From Streptomyces flaveus (lineage in GTDB: Bacteria > Actinomycetota > Actinomycetes > Streptomycetales > Streptomycetaceae): 64,000 bases of DNA. The translations under genes and the position numbers were made by a program. The DNA is taken from NCBI RefSeq assembly GCF_014647675.1, contig NZ_BMPQ01000001.1:709417-773416 (forward strand), in the 5' to 3' direction. Numbering within the stretch: the stretch's first letter is position 1; each line of letters opens with the position of its first letter. The notes under the pieces are model-generated. The model made no database searches and was not told the DNA's origin. It saw nothing but the letters and a program-made list of their open reading frames with translations. This document shows, one piece after another, positions 27,543 through 35,759 of the stretch.

Positions 27543-28976
27543 TCAGGGCGCCGTACTGCCCGCGGCCACCACACCCGCCGCCTTCGCCGCGTTGCGCACC
27601 GCTCCCGCGACCGCGCCCGCGACCTTGTCGTTGAAGACGCTCGGGATGATGTAGTTCGGGTTCAGCTCGTCCTCGGTCACCACGTCCGCGAGGGCGGTCG
27701 CGGCGGCCAGCATCATCTCCGTGTTGACCGTGCGGGACTGGGCGTCCAGGAGGCCGCGGAAGACGCCCGGGAAGACCAGTACGTTGTTGATCTGGTTCGG
27801 GAAGTCGGAGCGGCCCGTGGCCACGACCGCCGCCGTCTGGCGGGCGATCGCCGGGTCGACCTCGGGGTCGGGGTTCGCGAGCGCGAAGACGATCGCATCC
27901 TCGGCCATCGCCGCCACGTCGTCGCCGTCCAGCACGTTGGGCGCCGAGACGCCGATGAACACGTCGGAGCCGCGCACGGCGTCCTTCAGCGTGCCCGTGG
28001 CGCCCTCGGGGTTGGTGTTGTCGGCGATCCATCGCAGTGGCGAATCCGCGGCGGCCGACACCAGGTCCTCGCGACCGGCGTGCACGACACCGTGGATGTC
28101 GGCGACGACGGCGTGCTTGACGCCCGCCGCGATCAGCAGCTTGAGGATGGCCGTACCGGCCGCGCCCGCACCGGACATGACGACGCGGATGTCACCGATC
28201 GCCTTGCCCGCGACGCGCAGCGCGTTCGTCAGGGCGGCGAGTACGACGATGGCGGTGCCGTGCTGGTCGTCGTGGAAGACGGGGATGTCGAGGGCCTCGC
28301 GCAGGCGCGCCTCGATCTCGAAGCAGCGGGGAGCGGAGATGTCCTCGAGGTTGATGCCCGCGAAGCCCGGTGCGATGGCCTTGACGATCTCGACGATCGC
28401 GTCCGTGTCCTGGGTGTCCAGGCACAGCGGCCAGGCGTCGATGCCGGCGAAGCGTTTGAAGAGGGCCGCCTTGCCCTCCATGACGGGCAGGGCCGCCTTG
28501 GGTCCGATGTTCCCGAGGCCGAGCACCGCGGACCCGTCCGTCACGACCGCGACCGAGTTGCGCTTGATGGTCAGGCGGCGGGCGTCCTCGGGGTTCTCGG
28601 CGATCGCCATGCAGACGCGGGCCACACCCGGCGTGTAGATCATCGAGAGGTCGTCACGGTTGCGGATCGGGTGCTTGGACTGCATCTCGATCTTGCCGCC
28701 GAGGTGCATCAGGAACGTACGGTCGGAGACCTTGCCGAGCGTGACGCCCTCGATGGTGCGCAGCTGCTCGACGATCTCGTCGGCGTGCGACGTCGACGTG
28801 GCCGCGATGGTGACGTCGATACGGAGCTTCTCGTGGCCGGACGCCGTGACGTCGAGGCCGGTCACCGAGCCTCCGTGGGACTCGACGGCCCCGGTGAGCT
28901 GGGAGACCGCGGTTCCGCTCGCGGGCACCTCCAGCCGGACCGTCATCGAGTAGGAGACGCTGGGCGCCGTTGCCAT
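27543..28976 (-). CDS. malic enzyme (probably NAD-dependent) with N-terminal ACT-like domain
   Basis: 477 residues. It decarboxylates malate to pyruvate. Residues 1-85 form an ACT-like regulatory domain (VRLEVPASGTAVSQLTGAVE). The malic domain follows with IYTPGVARVC (active-site Tyr), KRNSVAVVTDGSAVLGLGNIG, INLEDISAPRCFEIE and HDDQHGTAIV; the dinucleotide site is MSGAGAAGTAILKLLIAAG. From memory the S. coelicolor orthologue is the NAD enzyme; cofactor choice is not proven by sequence here. Such enzymes supply pyruvate and acetyl-CoA for storage lipid and antibiotics. Confidence 0.93.
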   Translation of the reverse strand: MATAPSVSYSMTVRLEVPASGTAVSQLTGAVESHGGSVTGLDVTASGHEKLRIDVTIAATSTSHADEIVEQLRTIEGVTLGKVSDRTFLMHLGGKIEMQSKHPIRNRDDLSMIYTPGVARVCMAIAENPEDARRLTIKRNSVAVVTDGSAVLGLGNIGPKAALPVMEGKAALFKRFAGIDAWPLCLDTQDTDAIVEIVKAIAPGFAGINLEDISAPRCFEIEARLREALDIPVFHDDQHGTAIVVLAALTNALRVAGKAIGDIRVVMSGAGAAGTAILKLLIAAGVKHAVVADIHGVVHAGREDLVSAAADSPLRWIADNTNPEGATGTLKDAVRGSDVFIGVSAPNVLDGDDVAAMAEDAIVFALANPDPEVDPAIARQTAAVVATGRSDFPNQINNVLVFPGVFRGLLDAQSRTVNTEMMLAAATALADVVTEDELNPNYIIPSVFNDKVAGAVAGAVRNAAKAAGVVAAGSTAP

Positions 28977-29073
28977 GGCCGACTTCCTCTGCTTTCACCG
29001 TGTGCCGCTGTGGGTCGCGTATGCCGTCCGATCGTCGCACCTACCGCGGAGTACACGGTAGCCACCCTTGATT

Positions 29074-29090
29074 GCGAACGTTTTGTTCGC
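29074..29090. promoter_or_regulatory. palindrome upstream of malic enzyme
   Basis: GCGAAC-GTTTT-GTTCGC, 98 bp upstream of the malic enzyme start and downstream of the helicase terminator. It could be an operator for a carbon-metabolism regulator. The regulator is unknown. Confidence 0.35.
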
Positions 29091-29140
29091 GCAGGTGGCA
29101 CGGGGTGCCAGGGAGAATCCGGCGCACTTGGGACAGAGAA

Positions 29141-29175
29141 AAGGGGCCCGTGTCACCAGGTGACACGGGCCCCTT
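29141..29175 (-). terminator. terminator of the HelD-like gene
   Basis: Nearly continuous palindrome: arms 29141-29157 and 29159-29175 (AAGGGGCCCGTGTCACC on the left), 17 bp around one base, about 200 bp beyond the helicase stop. It separates helicase and malic enzyme transcription. Confidence 0.8.
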
Positions 29176-29381
29176 CACATTCAACGGCACCGACCCGCCA
29201 TGCTCGCCTCGCGGCAAGTGGTCGCTCGAAGCGACGAAGGTTGGGCCCGGGGGCTTGGATCGGGTCGGTGCCTCATCCAAGGTAACAAAGGATCCCCTCA
29301 AGGCAATTCCCGTCTCGGGAGTTCATTGCCGGGACACGCCGGGTCACAGGGATGACCACGCGGTCAGTCCCGTCAGTCCCG

Positions 29382-31787
29382 TCAGTCGCGCAGGAGGTCG
29401 GGCACCCCGTTCGCGTCGGGCTCGTCGCGGTCCTGGGAGACGACGGTGAGCTGCTGGGTGGCCCGGGTCAGGGCGACGTACAGCACGCGCAGTCCGGCCG
29501 GCGACTCGTCGGCGATCTCCGCGGGCGAGACGACGACCGTGGCGTCGTACTCCAGTCCCTTGGCCTCCAGGCTCCCGAGGGCGACCACACGTTCCCCCAG
29601 ACCGGCCAGCCACCGTGCGGCTTCCGCCCGCCGGTTCATGGCGACCACGACGCCCACCGTGCCGTCGACCCGGTCGAGCAGCCGTGCGGCCTCCTCACGG
29701 ACGGTCTTCGCGAGTCCGCCCCGTACGACCGAGAAGCGCGGCTCCACCCCCGTCGAGCGGACCGCGGACGGGGACGTCGAGCCGGGCATGGCCAGCGCCA
29801 GTACGCGTGCGGCCAGTTCGGCGATCTCGGCCGGGTTGCGGTAGTTCACGGTGAGGGTGAAGCGGCGGCGTGGGCGGGTGCCGAGGGCCTCGTCGCGGGC
29901 CTCGGCGGCCTCGTCCGGGTCCGACCACGAGGACTGGGCGGGGTCGCCCACGACCGTCCAGGTGGCGTGCCGGCCACGGCGGCCGACCATGCGCCACTGC
30001 ATGGGGGTGAGGTCCTGTGCCTCGTCGACGATGACGTGCGCGTATTCCGTACGTTCCTGGGCCAGCCGTTCGGCGCGCTCGCGCTGTGACTCCTCGCGGA
30101 CCGGCATCAGCTCCTCCAGGCCCGTGAGCTGGTCGAGCGGGTCCGCCTCGCGCCTCTTGCGGGGGCGGGCCGGTGTGCCGAGGATCGCCTGGAGTTCGTC
30201 GAGCATCGCCACGTCGTGCACGGAGAGGCCGTCACGCCCCAGGGAGCGGGCGACGCGGCGCACCTCGCCGGGGTTGAGGATCCGCCGGGCCCAGCGTCCG
30301 AGCCGCCTCTCGTCGGCCATCGCGGCCAGTACGGCGCGCGGCGTGAGCTCGGGCCACCAGGCGTCCAGGAACGCGATGAAGTCGTCCTCGGAGCTGATGT
30401 CCTCGTCGAACGACGACCGCAGCTCGGCGGCCAGTTCCGGGTCGGTGTGCCGGGATCCGGCGCCGGACTTCGCCCACAGGGCGTCGAGCAGCAGCCTGCG
30501 GGCGCGGGGGCGCAGCAGGTTCACGGGCGCGGTGCCGGACAGGGCGGTGTGCCGGATGCGGTCGAGTTCCGGGGCCTCCAGCTCGAGGCGGCGGCCGAAG
30601 GCGACGACGCGGAGACGGGTGGGGGTGGAGGCGGGGGCGACGGGGGGCTGCGTATCGTCCTCGTCGCCGAAGTCGTCACCGAAGGCGAGCTGCCCCGTGG
30701 CGGCCGGAGCGGAAGCCGGCGCTCCCGGCATCTCCAACGCCCCCCGTGCCGCCTTCCGCAGCACCTTCAGCATCCGGTACGAGCCCTTGGCGCGGGCCAC
30801 CGCCGGTGAGTCGTACAGCGTGGCCTCCGCGCCGTCGACGAGGGAGCCGACCGCGCGGATGGCGACCTGCCCCTCCTCGCCGAGGGACGGCAGGACGCCC
30901 TCGGTGTACGCGACGAGCAGCGGCGTGGGCGAGACGATCAGGATGCCGCCCGCGTATCGGCGGCGGTCCTGGTAGAGGAGGTACGCGGCCCGGTGCAGGG
31001 CGACGGCGGTCTTGCCGGTGCCGGGGCCGCCCTCCACGTACGTCACCGACGCGGCGGGCGCCCGGATGACCAGGTCCTGCTCGGCCTGGATGGAGGCGAC
31101 GATGTCCCGCATGGTGTGGCTGCGAGCCTGGCCGAGCGCGGCCATCAGCGCGCCGTCGCCGACGACGGGCAGCTCGTGCCCGTCGAGGAAGGCGGTCAGC
31201 TCGGGCCGCATCAGGTCGTCCTCGACGCCGAGTACGCGACGGCCCTTGGAGCGGATGACCCGGCGGCGTACGACCCGGCCCGGATCGACCGGGGTCGAGC
31301 GGTAGAAGGGGGCGGCGGCCGGCGCCCGCCAGTCGATGACCAGCGGGGAGTAGTCCGCGTCGAGGACACCGATCCGGCCGATGTGCAGCGTTTCCGCGAT
31401 GTCGGCGGTGTTGTCGGACCGTATGGCGCCCTCGGCGGGCTCGACCGCCGTGTACGCGCCGTCCGGGCCCTTCTTGCCGTCCTTGCCGGCCAGCAGGTCG
31501 ATCCGTCCGAAGAGGAAGTCCTCGAACTCGTTGTTCAGGCGGTTGAGATGGACCCCCGCCCGGAACACCTGCGCGTCACGCTCGGCCAGCGCGCCCGGCG
31601 TGCCGACCTGACCTCGTTTGGCCGCGTCGTTCATCAGGAACTCCGCCTCGTGGATCTTCTCCTCGAGGCGCCGGTAGACCCGGTCCAGGTGTTCCTGCTC
31701 GACACCGATCTCACGATCCCGTACGGAATCGTGAGCTGACGGGTCGACCGAGCGCAGCGCGGCTTCCTGTTGAACCTGAGCGGCCAC
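29382..31787 (-). CDS. HelD-like superfamily 1 helicase/ATPase
   Basis: 801 residues from the GTG at 31787 (AAGGGGG upstream). An N-terminal coiled coil (HLDRVYRRLEEKIHEAE) and the segment YSPLVIDWRAPAAAPFYRS are typical of HelD proteins. Walker A is EGGPGTGKTAV (252-262), motif II is VIVDEAQDLTPMQW, and C-terminal motifs include VNYRNPAE and YVALTRATQ. HelD proteins bind RNA polymerase, remove stalled complexes from DNA and in some actinobacteria protect against rifampicin. A pure UvrD-like DNA helicase role is less likely given the N-terminal coiled coil. It lies just downstream of sigU-rsuA. Confidence 0.85.
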   Translation of the reverse strand: MAAQVQQEAALRSVDPSAHDSVRDREIGVEQEHLDRVYRRLEEKIHEAEFLMNDAAKRGQVGTPGALAERDAQVFRAGVHLNRLNNEFEDFLFGRIDLLAGKDGKKGPDGAYTAVEPAEGAIRSDNTADIAETLHIGRIGVLDADYSPLVIDWRAPAAAPFYRSTPVDPGRVVRRRVIRSKGRRVLGVEDDLMRPELTAFLDGHELPVVGDGALMAALGQARSHTMRDIVASIQAEQDLVIRAPAASVTYVEGGPGTGKTAVALHRAAYLLYQDRRRYAGGILIVSPTPLLVAYTEGVLPSLGEEGQVAIRAVGSLVDGAEATLYDSPAVARAKGSYRMLKVLRKAARGALEMPGAPASAPAATGQLAFGDDFGDEDDTQPPVAPASTPTRLRVVAFGRRLELEAPELDRIRHTALSGTAPVNLLRPRARRLLLDALWAKSGAGSRHTDPELAAELRSSFDEDISSEDDFIAFLDAWWPELTPRAVLAAMADERRLGRWARRILNPGEVRRVARSLGRDGLSVHDVAMLDELQAILGTPARPRKRREADPLDQLTGLEELMPVREESQRERAERLAQERTEYAHVIVDEAQDLTPMQWRMVGRRGRHATWTVVGDPAQSSWSDPDEAAEARDEALGTRPRRRFTLTVNYRNPAEIAELAARVLALAMPGSTSPSAVRSTGVEPRFSVVRGGLAKTVREEAARLLDRVDGTVGVVVAMNRRAEAARWLAGLGERVVALGSLEAKGLEYDATVVVSPAEIADESPAGLRVLYVALTRATQQLTVVSQDRDEPDANGVPDLLRD

Positions 31788-31878
31788 CGGGCCCCCTTCT
31801 GACGTGCATGGCAGCCGTCAACCGTACGCGAAGGGGGCCCTGGAAGCTATGTGTCCGCTCGTGGTTCGCTCAGTTCCG

Positions 31879-32706
31879 TCAGGCGTCCACCTGCACGAGA
31901 CGCGTGCCCTCGAACGTCACGACCTCGAAGTGGTCGATCTCGTTCGGTGTCATGGCCGCGCCGCCGTGGACGTACAGCGGGTTCTTCGCCTTCTCGTTGG
32001 TGCTGTCCGGGATGCCGTAACCCCACTTGGGTACGGACCAGGAACTCACCGTCTCGCGGTCGCCGTTCTTGCCGACGGCGACGAGGGAGCACTTCTCCGG
32101 GCCCTTGAGGTTCTTGAGCTCCAGCACCGCGTGGGTGCCCCAGGCCTTGGGCTCCACGCCGACCGTGGCGCTGACCTTGGTGGTCGGGTCGGTGGCGGAG
32201 ACCTTGTCCTTCATGTCGTTGAAGAAGGCGTCCTCGGCGGGGCTCGTGGAGTGCGGTGCCGCCGCCACGTTGTTGTTGTTGTTGCTCTCGCCGTCGCCGG
32301 TGACACCGATCGCGGTGACCGGGCCGCCGATGATCAGCGCGGCAGCCGCTGCGACCATGTACATGCCGCGGCGCCGCTTCTGGGCACGGCGCTCCGCGAC
32401 CTCGTCGACCAGCCGGTTGACCAGGCGTGGGCTCGGCTTGGCGGACAGCGATTCGCCGATGGCAGGCGTTCCCTGGGAACCCGGCAGGTCCGCGAGGGCG
32501 GCCAGCATCGGTTCCATGCCCGCGAGTTCGTCCAGTTGCTGCGCGCACCAGTCGCAGGTCGCGAGGTGCGCCTCGAAGGCGGTGGCCTCGGCGTCGTCGA
32601 GGATGCCGAGGGCGTACGCGCCCACGGTCTCGTGCACATCACCCTGACCCTGCGAAGTTTGCATAGGTCCAGGAGTACCCGTTCCGTATCCCCCGTATGT
32701 ACTCAT
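31879..32706 (-). CDS. rsuA: anti-sigma factor of SigU (zinc-finger, membrane-anchored)
   Basis: 275 residues. The N-terminal anti-sigma zinc-binding motif is His47-x3-Cys51-x2-Cys54 in HLATCDWC, preceded by HETVGAYALGILDD. One transmembrane helix spans about residues 112-135 (MYMVAAAAALIIGGPVTAIG), and the C-terminal 140 residues face outward. The start overlaps the sigma gene stop (ATGA), the usual coupling for an ECF sigma/anti-sigma pair. The name follows the remembered S. coelicolor sigU neighbour. The signal that releases the sigma factor is not evident. Confidence 0.85.
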   Translation of the reverse strand: MSTYGGYGTGTPGPMQTSQGQGDVHETVGAYALGILDDAEATAFEAHLATCDWCAQQLDELAGMEPMLAALADLPGSQGTPAIGESLSAKPSPRLVNRLVDEVAERRAQKRRRGMYMVAAAAALIIGGPVTAIGVTGDGESNNNNNVAAAPHSTSPAEDAFFNDMKDKVSATDPTTKVSATVGVEPKAWGTHAVLELKNLKGPEKCSLVAVGKNGDRETVSSWSVPKWGYGIPDSTNEKAKNPLYVHGGAAMTPNEIDHFEVVTFEGTRLVQVDA

Positions 32707-33278
32707 GCCGTCACCCCACGCTCTTCCAGCGCCAGCTTCATCGAACGCAGGGCATAGAACACCCGTGAGCGCACGGTGCCACTGGGTATGCCCAGCGTCT
32801 CAGCCGCCTCATTGACGGTACGACCCTTGAAGTAGGTCTCGACCAGGACCTCCCGGTGAGCAGGGGTCAGGTCGTCCAGAGCGTCCGACAGTGTCATCAG
32901 CCACAACGCCTTGTCGATCTCGTCCTCCGCGGGGATGACCTCCAGCGGCGACGGGTCCACCTCCTGCGGCCGGGCCTGCCGGCTGCGGTGGCCGTCGATG
33001 ACGATGCGCCGGGCAACCGTCACCAGCCAGGGTCGTACCGAACCGGTAGCTCGGTTGAGCTGACCGGCGTTCTTCCAGGCACGGATGAGTGTCTCCTGGA
33101 CAACATCCTCCGCGCGCTGCCGGTCCCCCGCGACCAGCCGCAGCACATAGGCGAGCAGGGGCCCCGCGTGTTCCCTGTAGAGCGCACGCATCAGCTCCTC
33201 GTCGGGCTCCGAGGGCTGGGACATGCGATGTCGGGCCCTCGGCAGTCGTTCATCGGCCACGGCGGAATCCTTGCGCAC
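32703..33278 (-). CDS. sigU: ECF RNA polymerase sigma factor (SigU type)
   Basis: 191 residues from the GTG at 33278, which has GGAGG 5 nt upstream; the frame continues upstream without similarity. Region 2 runs LMRALYREHAGPLLAYVLRLV to DVVQETLIRAWKN, with GSVRPWLVTVARRIVIDGHRSR in region 2.4. Region 4 holds LSDALDDLTPAHREVLVETYF and the HTH AAETLGIPSGTVRSRVFYALR. In S. coelicolor, excess SigU activity is known to block differentiation and alter secreted proteins. Downstream coupling to rsuA supports the assignment. Confidence 0.88.
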   Translation of the reverse strand: MRKDSAVADERLPRARHRMSQPSEPDEELMRALYREHAGPLLAYVLRLVAGDRQRAEDVVQETLIRAWKNAGQLNRATGSVRPWLVTVARRIVIDGHRSRQARPQEVDPSPLEVIPAEDEIDKALWLMTLSDALDDLTPAHREVLVETYFKGRTVNEAAETLGIPSGTVRSRVFYALRSMKLALEERGVTA

Positions 33279-33540
33279 GCCTACCTCCGGTGTCCGGGGG
33301 TTCCCCCGAGTCGGTCGCTCAACACCGGGTACGCATACGGGCGGTGGGCTGTTCAAAGTGTGACGTGTGTTTCTTCGGCCACCGGGGACCAGTCGGACAA
33401 GGCAGCACATTCCCGCCACTTGGGCTTTACATTTCCGCCACACTGGCAAGATCGCACTGTTGCCCGGGCGGCGACAGGAGGAAACACGTTGTTGCCAATG
33501 TCACTAGAAATCGGCAAGCACAAAAGCGACGTACAGGACA
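33279..33540. other. sigU upstream region
   Basis: Noncoding. It should hold the sigU promoter; I could not place an autoregulatory ECF promoter with confidence. The remainder up to 33729 is the intergenic repeat described next. Confidence 0.4.
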
Positions 33541-33725
33541 GCGCCCCGTAAGGGGCGCGGGGCTGTATCGATTTGCGGCTCCGCCGCGTGGGCGCGACCA
33601 GCCACAACGCACCCGCGGCCGCGGCACGACATGTCACCCCCTGACAGGGGCCTGGGGGCGCAGCCCCCTCACGCGGCGGAGCCGCAAATTGATACAGCCG
33701 GGAAGGGGCGGGGCTGGGGAAAGAA
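33541..33725. repeat. dispersed Streptomyces intergenic repeat, copy 2, with long inverted arms
   Basis: It shares the ordered modules of the block at 7468-7600: GGGGCGCGGGG, GCGCGACCAGCCAC, GGGGGCGCAGCCCCC and GGGAAGGGGCGGGGCTG. It additionally carries a 30-bp inverted repeat, arms 33561-33590 and 33670-33699, matching at 29 of 30 positions (left arm begins GGCTGTATCGATTTGCGGC). The transcript could form a long cruciform-like hairpin that ends transcription of the CGNR gene (leftward). Confidence 0.7.
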
Positions 33726-33729
33726 AACC

Positions 33730-34332
33730 TCACGCCCGCGCAAGTGCCGCCCGCCGCCGATGCCGGGCAACCCTCTCCCGGTTCCCGCACGTCTCACTGG
33801 AACACCACCGGCGCCTGCGCCCCCGGGACGTATCGAGGTACACGATGGGACAGTTGTCCCCCTCGCACTGCCGGATGCCCGCCCGGGCGACGGGATCGGT
33901 CAGCAGCTCCACGGCATCGCGGGCCACGGCCGCGAGGAGCGCGGCACACGAGGGGGCGCCGTCGAGGGCCCGTACGAGAGAACCCGCGTCGCCCCAGACC
34001 GCACGCGGCGCCGGCGGCGCCGCGGCCCGCGCCAGCTCATTGACGCGGGCCAGTGCGATGTCGAAGGGCCGGGACTCCCGCGTGGGCTCCCCGCGCACCA
34101 ACTGTCCGATATGGCCGCGCAGTTCGCGAAAGCCCACCAGCCAGGAGGCGTCGGCCGCCGCCAGCGACGTACCCGCCGGAACGAGCCCCGATCCGCCGAT
34201 CCAGGCCCTCAACGGCTCGAGTGAGTCGAACCGTTCCTCGGGATGCGTGGTCGCCAGCAGGTCCAGACAGATCCGCCCGGAGTCGAACCGCAGCTCGTAC
34301 GAGACCGTGGCCGCGACTGTGCCCAGTGCCAT
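33730..34332 (-). CDS. CGNR zinc-finger / ABATE domain protein
   Basis: 200 residues. The N-terminal ABATE-like domain starts FDSGRICLDLLATTHPEE. The C-terminal CGNR zinc finger has CEGDNCPIVYLDTSRGRRRRWCSSETCGNR (four cysteines; quoted in part as CEGDNCPIVYLDTS and WCSSETCGNR), followed by the basic helix RVARHRRR. The family is thought to be transcriptional regulators of stress or detoxification genes, by weak evidence. No partner gene adjoins. Confidence 0.85.
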   Translation of the reverse strand: MALGTVAATVSYELRFDSGRICLDLLATTHPEERFDSLEPLRAWIGGSGLVPAGTSLAAADASWLVGFRELRGHIGQLVRGEPTRESRPFDIALARVNELARAAAPPAPRAVWGDAGSLVRALDGAPSCAALLAAVARDAVELLTDPVARAGIRQCEGDNCPIVYLDTSRGRRRRWCSSETCGNRERVARHRRRAALARA

Positions 34333-34465
34333 GCTCCTGTCACCGCCTTGAGGTTACCGCCATAGGGGGTCGGTGAGGGTCCGTACCCCTACAGTGCCTC
34401 CCCGCACGCGCCGCCGGAACCCCTGGGAGCACCCCGACGCGGCGGTGTCCGCCCTGGCGGCAGCG

Positions 34466-35626
34466 TCAGACGTCCGCGTACTTCGAGTCCGCCGCCGGGT
34501 CGAGGGCGAGCCGGTAACCCCGCTTGACCACCGTCTGGATCAGCTTCGGCACCCCCAGTGCCGTACGCAGCCGGGCCATCGCCGTCTCGACGGCGTGCTC
34601 GTCCCGCCCTGCGCCGGGCAGCGCCCGCAGCAGTTCGGCGCGGGACACGACCCAGCCCGGCCGCCGGGACAGCGCGCGCAGCAGGGACATTCCGGCCGGC
34701 GGTACGGGCCGCAGCGCGCCGTCCACCAGCACCGCATGCCCGCGGATCTCCACCCGATAGCCCGCGATGGGCAACGTCCGCGCCCGCGAAGGCAGTTCCT
34801 GGCACAGCAGCTGTACGAGGGGACCGAGCCGGAAGCGCTCCGGCTGGATGGTGTCGATGCCCCGGGCCTGCAACGGCAGCGCAGTGACCGGGCCGACGCA
34901 GGCCGACAGTACGTCGTGGTTGAGGGCGGCGAGGAGTTCGGGCAGCAGCCCGCGGTCCTCGGCGCGGCCCAGCAGCGAGGCGGCGGCCGGCGCGCTGGTA
35001 AAGGTCAGCGCGTCCAGTCCGCGGCAGACCGTGGCGTCGAGCAGCCGGTCGACGGGCGCGATGTCCTCCGGCGGCATCCACCGGTAGACGGGTACGCCGA
35101 CGACCTCCGCGCCCGAGTCCCGCAGTGCCTCGACGAAGCCGGGCAGCGGCTCGCCGTGCAGCTGGATCGCGATCCGGCGCCCTTCGACCCCTTCCTCCAG
35201 CAGCCGGTCGAGCACCTCGGCCATGGACTCGGAGGACGGTGACCACTCCTCGGTGAGCCCCTGGGCCCGAACCGCGCCCTTGACCTTTGGGCCACGGGCG
35301 AGCAGTTCGACACCGCGCAGCCGGTCGAGCAGGGCCTCGCCGAGCCCCCATCCGTCGGCGGCCTCGACCCACCCCCGGAACCCGATCGCGGTGGTGGCGA
35401 CCACGACGTCCGGCGCCTGGTCGATGAGCTGCTTGGTCGCCGCGAGCAGTTCGCTGTCGTCGGAGAGGGGCACGATGCGCAGGGCCGGGGCATGCAGGAC
35501 GGCGGCACCGCGCCGCTGGAGCAGGGCACCGAGTTCGTCGGCACGGCGGGCCGCCGTCACGCCGACGGTGAATCCCGCGAGGGGTCCGTGTTCGTGTCGG
35601 TCTGGTCGCTGCAGTTCCTCGTGCAT
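34466..35626 (-). CDS. nnaR: NnaR-type regulator: uroporphyrinogen-III synthase-like domain plus winged helix
   Basis: 386 residues from ATG 35626; a GTG at 35680 is an alternative. The first 260 residues match the HemD fold (GFTVGVTAARRADELGALL, LTFTSAPAAASLL). The last 100 are an OmpR-like winged helix (DGALRPVPPAGMSLLRALSRR, AVETAMARLRTALG, VVKRGYRLAL). In S. coelicolor this fusion is NnaR, a GlnR target that activates nitrate and nitrite assimilation genes; it is a regulator, not the heme enzyme. The narK gene directly upstream on the same strand supports this. Confidence 0.87.
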   Translation of the reverse strand: MHEELQRPDRHEHGPLAGFTVGVTAARRADELGALLQRRGAAVLHAPALRIVPLSDDSELLAATKQLIDQAPDVVVATTAIGFRGWVEAADGWGLGEALLDRLRGVELLARGPKVKGAVRAQGLTEEWSPSSESMAEVLDRLLEEGVEGRRIAIQLHGEPLPGFVEALRDSGAEVVGVPVYRWMPPEDIAPVDRLLDATVCRGLDALTFTSAPAAASLLGRAEDRGLLPELLAALNHDVLSACVGPVTALPLQARGIDTIQPERFRLGPLVQLLCQELPSRARTLPIAGYRVEIRGHAVLVDGALRPVPPAGMSLLRALSRRPGWVVSRAELLRALPGAGRDEHAVETAMARLRTALGVPKLIQTVVKRGYRLALDPAADSKYADV

Positions 35627-35700
35627 CAGCTCTCGTCCCGATGTCGATTCATCCCGCACCGGTCTGTCCCGGTCGTGCACCCGCCGTACATCAGCGGTCG

Positions 35701-35734
35701 ACCGAGCCTGTCAACGGCTCGTGACAGGCTCGGT
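35701..35734 (-). terminator. terminator between narK and nnaR
   Basis: Perfect 13-bp stem ACCGAGCCTGTCA / TGACAGGCTCGGT with an 8-nt loop, 26 nt after the narK stop. It implies that nnaR is not simply read from the narK promoter. Confidence 0.8.
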
Positions 35735-35759
35735 TCCGCTTGATGTCGGTGGTGTTACG

